A stretch of DNA of 64,000 nt from Paraescarpia echinospica (taxonomy: Eukaryota; Annelida; Polychaeta; Sabellida; Siboglinidae). This document shows, in pieces, positions 34,130 to 46,060 of this stretch. Position 1 is the first letter of the stretch, and the number at the start of each line of letters is the position of its first letter. A program made the translations under genes and the position numbers. Below the pieces are notes generated by a model. It made no database searches. It was not told the DNA's origin and saw only the letters and a list, made by a program, of their open reading frames with translations. The stretch is from assembly GCA_020002185.1 (NCBI GenBank), contig CM034538.1:3750773-3814772 (forward strand), written 5' to 3'.

Positions 34130-37100
34130 GCTCGGGTGTCTGACAGGAGTAATACCAAAGGAGGACTGATCGAATACTACCGCAATTAGAAGAGAACGAA
34201 AACGTACAAAACGCTATAAGAGAAGTGAGCAAACTGGACTGTATTATTATGGGGGATTTTAACCATGGTCATATACAATGGAAATACCTACAAAGTACGA
34301 GGATTGAGAACCACAAGTTTTTAGTTTTAGTACAAGATAGTTTCCTTTCTCAACAAGTGCTAGAACCAACCGGGGGTGACAATGTGTTAGACATAGTTTT
34401 GTCCTCACAGAATGAATTAGTTGACAATGTCAAGATATGTGAGCCACTGAGGAGTAGTGATCACAGCCATATACATTTACCATCAAAGTAAAATCAGAAA
34501 GGAATAGAAAAAGCAGCACAGGAGAAATTTCCACACAGGAAGACATAAAACACACTGAAGAATAAGACAACAACAGAACGCTGGAATATCTTAAAGAGTG
34601 AAATTGAATGCATCGTCGAAAAATGTGTTCCTTGAAAAAACAAGGGAAACGGTCCAGAAAGAAACACTTATCGAAAGAAGCCATTAGAAAAATGAAGTAC
34701 AAACAAATGACGTGGAAGTAATATCGACGTACTAAAAATTATGAAGACTACAACATTTATAAAGACGCGCTTAACCAAGCAACAACTAAAATTATAAATT
34801 CAAAGAGAAGCTATGCACAAAAATTAGCTTGTAATATAAAACATGACAGCAAGAGTTTTTATGCTTATGTTCGGAGCAAACAGAAAGTTCAGGATAAGGT
34901 CAATCATCTAGATGATAGTGCTAGAAATATAATATCGGAGGGATTCGTAATGGCAGAAGACCTGAATGAGTATTTTAGTTCGGTGTATACCAGGTAAGAT
35001 ATTAGTTCACTGCCAGTACCAGAGGCTAAGTTCAAGGGTGTGGAACCAGACTATTTAGGACAGTTAATTGTAACCCAGGAAATGACAGCTAAGAAAATAA
35101 GGGCTATGAAGGGTAATAAATCACCTGGAGTGGATGGAATTCCGCCCAAACTACTATTGGAAATTGTAGAATAAATTATCATACCGCTTGCAACAGATTT
35201 CAACGTGTCATTGGAAGAGGGAGTGGTTTCTTTAGAATGGAAAGAAGCAAACAGTATACCGTTATTTTTTAATGGGCCAAGAGGCCCTGAAGTCCTTTGG
35301 ATTATATTGTGAGTTTGTAAGTATTAACGGAATGATTTTTGGTGAATCATAATTACATATCATTAAGGGTTATGATGGAAGTAAGGTGTTGACATGTTTA
35401 GTGGAGACTATATGCATGCCAGTGAAGATATACCTGGAAATAACATATTCGAGTAGACCATTTCGTGAAGACTGTTTCTCGTATTAGTTAATGTGTTATT
35501 CAAAATACAGCAGAATTTTATCCCGATACTATTTAAGCCGATTTCCAGTGGTTGTGGAAACCGAGCAAGGGAGTTGGTGAGCTGTAATCTCGCATGTAGC
35601 ACATTTAGCGGTTGCTTAAGAAAATTTGCACATTTTCTCTTGTCATATTGCCCCTACAACACTCCCCCAGAATGGAAAGAAGAAAGAGATCATCTATGAT
35701 AACATTTATTTGATCACAAGGTACATATTCATGGCATGCATTTTGACTTTAAAACTGTAGCAATTAATGACATAATACTGATTGTATTGGAGTGAAGTAA
35801 TAGCTGCAACATGTATAATAGAACATATGAATAATAATCCTTATAATTTTGGCTAAATATGCTTTAACCTTTTTGAGTATACCTAAGTTATTTTACTTTA
35901 TATATTATTTTATACCTAAGTTATTTTATTTTATTTTAATCCTAGATCATATCTTTATATTGCTTTGATAATTGTGTATATTGCTGTTTTAAAGTTCCTC
36001 AGGTTCGGCCAGAGCAGTAGAGTTTCCCATTACACATTATAGTTACAGCCCACATTGAGGCATTCTGTTTGACACTGGGACAATGGCAGGCAGTGAGCCG
36101 AGGTTAGTCCAATACACAGACTTACAGCATAATCTCTGACACCCAGGCCGCTCCACTCAGCAACCCCAGTGATCAGAGATAGGGCAAAGTCCACTATCCA
36201 GTTATAAATAAAGATCAGTGCAGGAGGCTTACAGCAGTAGGGAAATAGTAGGAAAATTTAGCATTTTGATGTGCCCTTAGAATGATTCAATCAAATACAT
36301 ATTTCCTGTGTATAGTGGCACTACCACATGGAATGGTTAGGCAAAATCATAGAAAAAGTTGCTGAACGGTTTCTGAGATATGGCAGGTAACGGTGCACGG
36401 CGGACGCGGAGATTAAAGATAACATGGTGGATTTTCTTGTTAAACCTAACTTGATAAACCCATCTCAAAGTGGGTTTCTAAAAGCGAGGTCATGCTTAAC
36501 AAATATGTTATGTTTTTTTGGAAGATATAATTAAGTGGGTAGACGAGGGATCACCAGTAGATATCATCTACTTAGATTTTCAATAAGCTTTCGACAAAAT
36601 GCCACATCAAAGATTACTGCTTAAACTAAAAGCCCATGGCATAGGAAATGGCATAATCAACTGGATAACAAAATGACTGATTGACAGACGACAACAGGTA
36701 GTAGTTGATGTGGAGGCTTCGATCTGGAAATCAGTTTTGAATGGGGTACCACAGGGATCAGTATTGGGACCTATAATTCGTAATATATATCAACGATTTG
36801 GACGATGATATAACAAAGGAGATGTTGAAATTTGCGGATGATACAAAATGTTTTAGAAGGATTGATGCAGATAGACAGCATTTACAAGATGATCTTGACA
36901 GGTTGATCAAAAGTTGATCTGAAAAATGGCAAATGTTGTTCAATTATTGGGAATGTAACAATATACAATGGGGGGTACTGTGCTAAATACTACAGTAAAA
37001 GAAAAGGACTTAGGGTTAACAATTAGTGCTGATATGAATTTTTCAGAGCAGTGCGGAATTGCAGCTTCAGAGGGACATCAAATATTTGGATTAATTAGGC

Positions 37101-37672
37101 GAAATATAGCGAATATGAAAAAATAACTAATAATACCGCTGTACAAAACAATAGTTTTGCCTCATTTAGAATATTGTATACAAGCGTGGAAGCCATATTG
37201 CAAGAAGGACATAGATATGTTAGAAAGAGTAGAGGAGACCGACTAAAACTGAGGATCTTAGTTAGGAAATACGCCTAAAAGAATGTGATTTAACTGTGTT
37301 GACTAGAGACCAGGAGATTGAGGGGAGATCAGATAGGAGTGTTTAAATCATTGAATGGTTATGAAAATATTGATAGAAATATTTGTTCTCAGTTAAGAAA
37401 GATAGAAAGACTAGAGGACATAAAGTTACATTAATAAAGGAGCAGTGTAGATTATATATAAGAAAGGTCTAATTTTCACAAAATGACTGGAACAGATTAT
37501 CTGCTGATTATGTGGGTGCTAGTAGCGTGAATATGTTTAAAAATAAAATAGACATACACCTCAGAAGGGCGGGATACAAAGGGTTGTACTCTCGATAAGC
37601 CAAAAGGCTTCCTTGTCCACTTGCCATCTAGAGTTAATTCTTTGGGTGGCAATCTTATTAAATCGAATATCG
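34130..37672 (+). mobile_element. CR1-like LINE, copy 3, in intron 1 of gene A
   Basis: The plus strand shows the end of the endonuclease (34225-34491) with CIIMGDFNHGHIQW, VLEPTGGDNVLDIVLSSQ and SSDHSHIHL. The linker follows, then reverse transcriptase start with KSPGVDGIPPKLL (about 35115-35160). After an insertion (35267-36412) come IKDNMVDFLV, FDKMPHQRLLLKLKAHGIG, a GVPQGSVLGP-type block, FADDTK (36833-36851), and the C-terminal part to 37540. The 3' UTR at 37556-37672 has CCTCAGAAGGGCGGGATA and GGCAATCTTATTAAAT. Many stops. It runs opposite to the host gene. Confidence 0.85.
35267..36412. mobile_element. Composite insertion within CR1 copy 3
   Basis: The reading frame of the CR1 copy stops at about 35266 and resumes at about 36413, with roughly 30 residues of reverse transcriptase lost at the junction. 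The first 45 bases are an inverted piece of the LINE G tail (GGGCCAAGAGGCCCTGAAGT). Near 36198 the string ACTATCCAGTTATAAATA recurs from 5316. The rest is unassigned. Confidence 0.55.
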
Positions 37673-37862
37673 ATTGACATGAGTCCAGATATCAACATTA
37701 TAGCGACAACCCATATTCCACTTGAAGATTCAACAACACTACTAATAGCACCAAGCTCCAGTAGCGAACCAAAAAGCCACAGACTTATCAAAACTCCACG
37801 TTATGTAATCTACTTATTAATAACCCAACTATTGTCACCAGTGTTATATAAGGACTAGGTAC

Positions 37863-38251
37863 CTTTTGCGAGCAAACTTGTGCAGCGTGATATACATCCA
37901 GAGCCACAAGGCAGAGTAGGTGACAAGTGTAGCGTTCGCGTACGTGCAATAACTACACAGCACGGGTCGGCCCCACTGCGAGAGTTCACTGTCAAGAAAC
38001 AACATCTCCCTTGTGCCGTTTGTCGTCAGCGTCAAGTGCATGTGAGCATACAACAGACAGCCGCCATTTTCAAACATCCGACTCGACCAGCCGAGGCCTA
38101 AACACGTCGCTAGACCCGTCGCCACCGTCAGAGCTGCTAACGCTATGTGCAGCAGCCACGTTACCCAATCGTAGATCTGTCGACGCTTGGAAATGTCCCG
38201 ACTTGTCCCATCATCCACGTCGAACGCTGTGTTGATGTATTCTATTACCAT
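37863..38251 (-). CDS. TMEM179-like four-pass membrane protein, gene A, exon 1
   Basis: The minus-strand frame starts at ATG 38251, the first Met after an in-frame TGA, and runs 129 codons plus two bases to the donor AG|GTACCT at 37863. It encodes a first helix (WVTWLLHIALAALTVATG, about residues 29-54), a loop with GGC at 63-65 and a sequon NGT at 78-80, then CSYC at 99-102 and a second helix with YSALWLWMY. Joined to exons 2 and 3 it makes a 214-residue four-helix protein. Helix number, the glycosylated first loop, a Cys-rich entry to helix 2 and the Trp-Cys pair after helix 3 resemble TMEM179; this rests on memory, not a search. That family has no settled function. The gene is probably real, because a paralog at 45081-45415 keeps the same spacing and splice phase. 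Confidence 0.72.
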
Positions 38252-38379
38252 GTTGTTCTTGTGGGCGAGTTCACTCTTAACAAGTGCTGCGTAAACTCCA
38301 TCGTAATCTGTTCACGGGCTATCTATGATCCAACCAGTTAAATACACCGCGTATAATCGACACAGGCGGAAGACATAAC

Positions 38380-38690
38380 CTAGCGTGTCACAACACCACA
38401 AAACCGTTGAACACATACCGTCCACAACGCCGTCATGACGCTAAGATCACTCGATAAGTCCAGTGGGCGGTCAGTAAATACAACTCGGGCGAGGTTGCGG
38501 CCAACGACGAGTGTCGACTGAAATAGCATTGTGCTCCTCAGTGAGTGCACCGGTCGAGCCACTGACTGGACACAAAGCCACCGCGCAGCCAACTAAAGAA
38601 TTAACGCCACGGCTCATTAAACAAACACACACGGGAATCTTGGCGAACAGTACAAAACAGCGGTTTGCGAGGGACTTAAAATAAACAGTT
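38380..38690 (-). promoter_or_regulatory. GC-rich upstream region of gene A, possible 5' exon
   Basis: This stretch is rich in CpG against AT-rich surroundings. On the minus strand an ATGACGGCGTTGTGGACG is followed directly by GTATGTG, a donor-like site, and a CCGTGAACAG acceptor-like site lies near 38307 before exon 1. A non-coding or short first exon is possible but not proven. No TATA box is clear. Confidence 0.3.
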
Positions 38691-39070
38691 GCATAATGTG
38701 TTAAACTTTGTAGGTCAGAATAAACATGTTAATATAATTAATACTTAAGTATTAAAATACTGTACATGGGTATTGATGAAGACACATTATATGACAAGGT
38801 CACTGAAATATGTCATCGTGTCGAATAATTAAATGGAATAAAATATATATATATAATTAATAAATTATATATCCATTACATTATATTTGTTTGGATAAAT
38901 AAAATTAAGAAATACACAAATGAATCGTTATATATTACTACCATATTTTCTTTTTTGTGGCGAATAAATAATTATATAAAACTAAAATAATATTTACAAA
39001 CAGTGCATCATAGTATAAAAATGATTTTGTTTATATTACTTCTTGAAAACAAACAAAAAAGTGTCAAGAA
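38691..39070. other. AT-rich spacer
   Basis: No feature recognised besides short TA runs near 38845-38870. Confidence 0.4.
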
Positions 39071-39075
39071 AATCA

Positions 39076-39163
39076 ATGGTTCGGTGATAGGCTTGAACTG
39101 GCGTCGCCCTGTTGTAAAATAAATCACACAAAACCAACGCGTCTACCGATTAAGCTACCGAGA
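39076..39163 (-). other. tRNA-like sequence with A and B box resemblance
   Basis: The minus strand reads CTCGGTAGCTTAATCGGTAG, like a D-arm/A box, then after an over-long middle AGTTCAAGCCTATCACCG, like a T-arm/B box and acceptor. Only about four acceptor pairs form and the anticodon arm is expanded, so it is not a working tRNA. It could be a decayed tRNA or the head of a SINE. Confidence 0.4.
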
Positions 39164-41180
39164 ATAACGGAATTAAAGTTGTTATGATAAACTGTACAAC
39201 TCCTCCTTCATATATCGATATTCTAGTGATATTATGAGATTATACAACGTTACTTTCTTTATCTGGATATAATATATGTTTGCTATAGATGTCTATTGGT
39301 GTAGATTATCTCCCGTGTGTTTCAATATATATACGTATTCTGAAAACGAGCCGAAGGACAACGAAACCTCGTCGATCTGTAGGCCCATTCGCATTCATTG
39401 TGTTGAATAAAATTGGATTCATGTGGAACCGTAAGATAACTGCTTATTCTATGATGACTGATGTTTGTATTACATCGGAATATCGCACAATAATTCATTC
39501 TGAATCCGAGGAAGGGGTCGGCCTGATGCCAGTATATGTCGTCTGTGACGTCACGATACCACGTGATCGCCTAGCTCATTAAATTTCAATTTTCCGGTGG
39601 AATTGCTATACAAACGGATTTAAAATCGAATTTATGCTACAAATGTATTTTTCTGTATTTGTTTAATGTTCTCTAATGTTACATACAATGTTAAACTTTG
39701 TGTACACATGGAAAACGGATTTTAGCTAATGCCTTGTTTTTATTCCATTTAAGCTGAGCCCGTTATTCAATCATAAAGCTTGTTGCAATTCTAGAATCAG
39801 CGATTTCGGTTTTAGCCAATCGCGACTGATGTTACGTGTACAATATTGAAAGTTTTCTCGTGATACTCCACAGCAATCACTAAACGAGCCGAGCAGCCCA
39901 TCTTTTGAACGATGCAAGACCAACAATACCATGGTGGCAAAGTGGTGTAAAAAGCCATGTGCTGATAGTATGCACCTCGGACACATTTGTAGTCATAGAG
40001 CTCTGTCTCTAACGCCACGATTTCGTCACATATGGTATTTACTATAGCAGTATAGTGAATTTGTCTAATTGATTTCTTCCAAAAAGCTGCAAGAGAATCC
40101 CCAACGTATGGTCACAGAATTGGTGTTAGTGCGCGCGCTCGTGTGTCGGTGATGTGAGCGTGTAAACCGTGTATGGATAGCTAGAATGTGGGTGCACGCG
40201 TGAGTACATTCTACTTCTTTCACTATGTGGCGCTTATTGAGAAAACTGGGCACCCCTTCTCTCAGTCTTCGCCAATGCATGGACAGTGTAGGTCAACTAC
40301 CACGCTAGCTTGTGAGGATGTCAAATAGCAAATACAGTATGAGAAGTAGTCACTGCAAAACCGACGAGCCTTGCGTTCCACCGTGCCCAAAGGTACAGCC
40401 ACATTTGAACACGAGACCCGACAAGAATGCAAGCTCACCGCATGCTGCCAAAACATTAATGAGCTGGCATGTCCGCAACATCGATTTTACTCTACGTGCT
40501 CGTTGCAAGAGTAATAACTCGGCGGTTTGAACAAGACTCTACTGGGTGACAGTCGTGTTTGTTATTATAGCTAACACTTCGATTAGACATATAGCATAGA
40601 GGCATAGGAAAACTAAGTCTACGGATATTCCCATTTTGTCACCGCTGAAATTCCCGACATATTCGACTACAATGATATGGTACGGCTACAGTTGGCTTGA
40701 TACAAACCAATAGTGTACTATATTGCACTGGTTTAGAACAATAATTGACAACGGATATTACGAATAAAACAAAATGAAGTCGTGTACAGTGACCGTCCAA
40801 CAGACACAGAATGTGCATAGCAATATCTTAAAATCTGCATTACGTATCATTAGTTCCCGCTAGGGAACAACACCATTGCCGAGGCATTCCCATGGATGGC
40901 CAGAACGGAAATACCCTGCGAGATCCGCTAGATGGCAGTACTGTTTCGACAGAATAAAGCACGCACACGCACGCTCGCACGCAGGCGCGTACATTATTTG
41001 TCAGTTTAAAAATCATGAAACATAAAAAATTAAGTTCGCCAGATGGTGTCCTTCAATAGCGGCTTCCTCAACTGGTGGAGCCCGTCGCAAATTTGGATCT
41101 TTCATGTCCAACGGCCTGGTGGAGGCCTTCTGTATGACTAGTTTGAATACTATTCTCGGTCCATTTAATAATATACTTTG
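39164..41180. other. Mostly non-coding stretch between the two paralogs
   Basis: Several short ORFs occur (39289-39582 plus; 39812-40018 minus with YKCVRGAYYQHMAFYT) but none has a recognised family or clear splice sites. Exons 2 and 3 of the second paralog would be expected between here and 45000 if that gene is whole; I did not find them. GC-rich CACG words at 40965-40990. Confidence 0.35.
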
Positions 41181-41399
41181 TACAGAAACAGCACAGTCAG
41201 CACCAGGGCATTTTTAACGTACAAAGTGGGGGCATTGCCCCACCAACCCTTTCGTTTGCTCCCCCCAGTCAAACCAATCCCCCCAGTTTGCCTCCATTCT
41301 CCCAAACCAGCCCCTTGCAGGGCTTACTTTTTATTCATTTTTGTGCGTTTGATTTAATTTGCTCTGAGGTATAATACAAAACTCTACGTAGGAGTTGTC

Positions 41400-42790
41400 A
41401 TGCATTCGCCAGAGAAGAACGGTGCCCCTGGACTACTTGAAGCGGTGAATAAAGCTTTGGATCTGACAGGAGGTAAAGGCACGAAGCTGGTTGGTGTCAC
41501 CATTGACGGCGAGGCGGCAAACACCGGCAGACAAGATGGATTATGGCGTCTGCTTGCTGACCAAATGCAGAGAGGTTTGGCAACATTCTGGTGTGCCGCA
41601 CACCGATCCGACTTAGCTATTGAGTCGGTCGTCAGCACCGTATCTGATTTGGGAATCTGGAAGTCCAATCTACTGGGACTCTTACGATTCTTCCTGACGC
41701 CGAGACGGATGAAGATGTCAGCGCAGGCCGGGTATGCCAAACAGTTCCCGCGGCACCACGATGTCAGGTTTGCCCAGCACTATCTGCAGCTGGTGGATGC
41801 TGTGGTGAACAGCCTATCAGCCTGCATTATGGTGTGGGAACAGATGCAGGCTCCAGGAAGTACCAACGACAGACAGGAGATGGCTGAAGCCAAAGGGTTC
41901 CTGAGAATCTGGAACCACCAACAAACGTTGAACACCGCATTGATGGGCGACATCCTTGAGATATTTGAAACACTCCAGAAGAAGTTGCAAACGAGTGAAT
42001 TGTTCATCAGCGATCTCCTCACTGTGACGTACGCGGCAAGAAGTTGAACCTAATGAGGGATGGGCCACTCCCGGGAAGAAGGGAGGAGAAAATGAGTTGT
42101 CCAACCGATAACACAAAAGAGGACCTAACACCACAACGAAAGTATAACCATTAATTCGTTTGTACAAACCGCCGCGACAGACGAACATTCAGGTTGGGTG
42201 TCGTGCAAGCATCGCAAGAATGCCTGTTTGAACGCGTGCACCCGCAGCAGGAGGACGTCATCAACGACATGAAGGAGTTAGTGATGTCACGCAGTCTGAA
42301 ATCATTCGTTGAGCATGGTGTGCGCGTCGTCAGGCGCCTTTTTCCAGATGAAGCATCTGATGTTGCGGACTTGGTTTTACGGAGCAGTGGGAAAATATGA
42401 TGAATGTGCCATTCCTGCCTGATGGCTGTGATCTCGGTTGTAAGTTGATTGTCAGACTGCGCCAACTGCTGCCAGTCACAACAGGTTCAGTTCAGAAGGT
42501 GTTGGCACCTCTGACTTGTATGAGTCCACACTCTATGTAGACCGAAGAGATCGTGAGCCACCACAACCTCGTGGTCGATAATCACCGCACCAGTATGAAT
42601 AAGGACACGAGAAACGCACGACTCATGGTGGCACTGAATAGTGTGGACACCGCCTACTATGACCCTCGACCCGCTGTCGTCAAATTCGTGGAGAAATCAC
42701 GAAGATGCTGAGCTCCATACTGGGACATCTATGGACAGCGTGAATTCGTTAGGAAATTCACCCACGAAACGCGACTCGTCTAGTCAAATT
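41400..42790 (+). pseudogene. hAT-type transposase remnant
   Basis: The frame at 41400-42047 (215 codons) has VGVTIDGEAANTGRQDGLW, the conserved TDGAxxMxG-type block with an Asp, then ATFWCAAHRSDLAIESVV, the CxAHRLxLA-type block, and LRFFLTPRRMKMSAQAG with an RF.HHDVRFAQHYL block. After stops, 42194-42400 continues with QASQECLFERVHPQQEDVIN. At about 42540-42780 VSHHNLVVDNHRTSMNKDT and LNSVDTAYYDPRPAVVKF give the C-terminal end. This order fits hAT-derived genes of the ZNF862/KIAA1586 kind. The N-terminal zinc finger and element ends are not identified. At least two breaks make it inactive. Confidence 0.75.
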
Positions 42791-43160
42791 GAGACAACTG
42801 TCAAACGTTCTGACTTGCAAGATACGTCTCATATTTCTAGGACTACTGCATGTATTGGTTGTAATAAAACATGTTTCTAGGATATATGTGTAACATTTAT
42901 TTTCATACCAAGACGCAGTCGTCACTCGTCACTAGGTCCCACAACTATGTGGATGCAAAGAAAATAACACATTATATTGAGCTTTCATACGTGCCTAAGA
43001 TATTTTACCAAAACTACATAAAACAAGTTGCACAATCGAGCGGAAATGTCGTAGGCGATACAGGGCAGTTTTGTTTTTTCGTACTATGAATTTTAAATGA
43101 GACAAGAGAAATATTAGATCTCGATTTTTAAAGCGTCTGCTATTTTGGAATGCGCTATCA
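42791..43160. other. Nothing recognised
   Basis: No supported gene or repeat. Confidence 0.35.
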
Positions 43161-43163
43161 TAA

Positions 43164-44022
43164 GCATCCGTACACTGGCGTCGGAACGTTTGGGGGTGAG
43201 CTGAGGCTCCCCGAAAACCTAAAATTGCATCCCCCTGAGGCTCGTCAAAACCTACATTGAAACTTGAAGCGCTCCAAAAACTTCCATTCTCCATTTGCAC
43301 CCCCTTAATTGAAGCTCACCAAACAACCCTAGCTTAAGGTTATCCCAAAACCCCCATTCTCCATTCGCAACCCCTTAATTGAAGCTCACCAAACAACCCT
43401 TGCATAAGGCTCTCCAAAAACCTCCATTGTCCATTCGCACCCCCTTAATTGAAGCTCACCAAACAAACCTAGCTTTAGGCTCTCCAAAAACCCCCATTCT
43501 CCATTCGCAACCCCTTAATTGAAGCTCACCAAACAACCCTAGCATAAGGCTCTCCATAAACCTCCATTCTCCATTCGCACCCCCTTAATTGAAGCTCACC
43601 AAACAACCCTAGCTTAAGGCTCTCCAAAAATCTCCATTCTCCACTCGCACCCCCTTAATTTAAGCTCACCAAACAATTCTAGCTTAAGGCTCTCCAAAAA
43701 AAAACATTCTCCATTCGCAACCCCTTAATTGAAGCCCACCAAACAACCCTAGCATAAGGCTCTCCATAAACCTCCATTCTCCATTCGCACCCCCTTAATT
43801 GAAGCTCACCAAACAACCCTAGCTTAAGGCTCTCCAAAAATCTCCATTCTCCACTCGCACCCCCTTAACTTAAGCTCACCAAACAACCCTAGCTTAAAGC
43901 TCTCCCAAAAGCCACCGTGAGGGTCTAAATGTTGGTGAGGTTAATCTTATATCCAGTTTCCACGTTAAATATTGGAGGCCTCACCTCACCCCCCCCCCCA
44001 TCCCCCGGTTCCGATGCCTATG
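43164..44022. mobile_element. Inverted-repeat element filled with a 70-bp tandem repeat
   Basis: The left end has GGCGTCGGAACGTTTGGGGG and the reverse complement of the right end has GGCATCGGAACCGGGGGAT, so the ends are inverted copies. Between them CCCCTTAATTGAAGCTCACC recurs at 43301, 43371, 43441, 43511, 43581, 43651, 43721, 43791 and 43861, an exact 70-bp period. Units at 43511-43720 and 43721-43930 match as triplets, so a 210-bp higher-order unit exists. Non-coding. Confidence 0.8.
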
Positions 44023-45080
44023 AAGTGTATGGTATAATACGCACACACTGGCGTAATTAGGAAGGCATTCGGTTATGGCCCATCTGGAAATTGCCGTATC
44101 TAAAATGTGAAATCGCAATCCAAATCATTCGTGTGATCTCGGTGTAACTTCCTTAAACATTACTAGGACAGAATACATATGCGTAAATTCCTTGTTGAGT
44201 CCACTTTGCCTTTTTTGTTACAAAGAAACAAACATAAAGCCAGGAAATCAATGAAAAATACGAGGGAATGTCCGTCAGCTTCGCCTGTGCGGCGAACATT
44301 TTAGCAAGTTTGTTGTATTTGCTTGTTAGGCAAAACGTAGCGTAACTGACCCGTCATTAAAACAACACCCTATAACGTGATGCGCCTCTACATCTTAGCA
44401 GATAAATCAAATGGGCGATTAAGCTTGGCCCCACCCACTTTTTGAAATATATAGATACGCCACTGCCACTGTACGTGATAATTAAGCGAGTATAGTTGTG
44501 GCTTGTCACAGGATATCTGTGAGATCCATAGACTATTCCTGTGTGTCCATAGCAACGACAGCACGGCGTTCTGCATGTTAACTGTCTCAATGCGTCCGGC
44601 TGGCTCGTGTCAACGAACACGCACGACCAGGCACGGCCGTCATAAACAAATCGTCGTCGGATGGAGCCATCAAAACTGTTAAGGCGATATAAGTATAACT
44701 CGATACGAAGTCTGAACCTTCACGTGGTGCGTGCGGCAACGTCAGACTCGCGCGAGTCACGATCGACTATCTTTGGATCGCGCAATGTTGTCGTCAAAGG
44801 CTTGTCCAGTTGTCATCTTTTGGCTTGGATTGCAAACTTGCCGGATAGAGGCGTGCCCAGGCACCTGATGGTGATCCCGTGGATCTGCTCAGGCACAAGG
44901 ACCAAGCGTAGCAACCCGTTGTTTTTCAATGTCAAAACGTAGTAACGCAACAGGTTATTCATCTACATAGGGAACGTTTAAGAAAATTGCTACAGGTTCT
45001 CCAAAAACGTCACAGTTTGCAACATAAACAGTGGATGGACATACACCCTTATTATCGCCGACTGCAAAGTACACACCCAC
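44023..45080. other. Intergenic or intronic stretch with element edges
   Basis: TTGGCCCCACCCACTTTTTG with CGCCACTGCC at 44428-44470 looks like the end of a further G/C-rich element. A plus-strand ORF at 44661-44942 has no recognised motif. If the paralog at 45081-45415 is intact, this is the start of its first intron (donor GTGGGT at 45080). Confidence 0.4.
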
Positions 45081-45415
45081 CTGCGCGTGGCACAGTCCCG
45101 CCTACAGAGGAACACGTAGAACCAGAGCCAAACGACGGCGTAGATGATGACGGCGACGTTGACATACACGCAGTAGCTGCAGGCGACGCCACCGACGGCG
45201 GTGTCGGCGTCGACGACCGGGTCCAGCACAACGGAGGTCCAGTTGCCGTGTCGAGAGAGCCGTACGGAGCCGTCAAGGGGGCAGCCTCCGTCCAGGATCC
45301 GCCTGATCCAGCCGATAGAAACGCTTGTCATCAACCCGCACACGAACGTACACAACGCGAGCGGTATGAGCAGCCAACCGAGCACGTCTTCTACCACACC
45401 GCGTGTCACTGCCAT
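45081..45415 (-). CDS. TMEM179-like paralog B, exon 1
   Basis: The minus-strand frame begins at ATG 45415 in a good context (CTCCATGG) and runs 111 codons plus two bases to a strong donor CAG|GTGGGT at 45081. It has a first helix (GWLLIPLALCTFVCGLMT), GGC at residues 43-45, a sequon NWT at 58-60, CSYC at 79-82 and a second helix with YAVVWLWFY. The spacing from GGC to CSYC is 36 residues in both this exon and gene A, and both exons end in phase 2, while the sequences otherwise differ widely. That pattern suggests two old tandem paralogs under selection. Later exons are not found in the window. The exon is very GC-rich. Confidence 0.72.
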
Positions 45416-45896
45416 GGAGAGTCACCGGTGTCAATCGCCGAGTGCGGAGTGGTGAAATAAAGTATTCGCGTTAGATCACTGAATATCAACAACGTTTTGA
45501 CCGTCAACTCGGGTTACGGGAACTTCGACTTCGGTCGGTTGCTTACATCTCGACTAAGCTTTATGTCTCTAGGGCGCAGGAGTGTGAGGTCCATTCCATG
45601 GCGAAAGCGCATTACAGCCTTTGAAGAAGTTTTTATATCTAGCCTGTTGTGCAGACGCGAAGCTAGCGCGGCTGCCAGCGACTTTAGGGACTCCTAATGA
45701 GAGGGCTGCATCGATTGAATATTATCGTATGGGATTACTCACCCATCCTACGACACGCCGTCAGTGTATTCGTGTTTGCACGACTGCCGAGGCGCCTACT
45801 TCACATGTATGTAGGGCCTACTTGATGTATTAAGTGGGTTAATTTCGTGCACGAAACCAAGCACCAAACATGCCTGTATGGTTTCGTTTATATAAT
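45416..45896. other. Upstream region of paralog B
   Basis: GC content is high close to the start codon and falls away beyond 45700. Promoter function is plausible from position only. Confidence 0.35.
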
Positions 45897-46060
45897 ATGA
45901 GTGCGCGCGTGCGTGCGTGTGTGCGTCTGTGTGTGCGTGCGTGTGCAAGTGCGTGCGCGTGTGAGTGCGTGTGTGTGTATACGTGTGTGTGTGCGTGCGT
46001 GTGTGTACGTGCGTGTGTGTGTGTGTGTGCCCGCGCGCGCGCGTGTGTGTGTGTGCAAGA
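45897..46060. repeat. GT/GC-rich microsatellite
   Basis: Imperfect GTGTGCGT runs, ending in a GCGCGCGC core at 46030-46043. Long open frames on both strands here are artefacts of the dinucleotide bias. Confidence 0.95.

Noticed and set aside
35234..35684. 14-bp AGAATGGAAAGAAG at 35234 and about 35669 as a target duplication
   Set aside because: The copies do not abut the insertion edges, so coincidence is more likely.
39289..39582. 97-codon plus-strand ORF
   Set aside because: No motif or signal peptide; isolated.
39812..40018. Minus-strand ORF considered as a missing exon of paralog B
   Set aside because: Has Cys and Trp residues but no membrane helix or splice sites in the expected phase.
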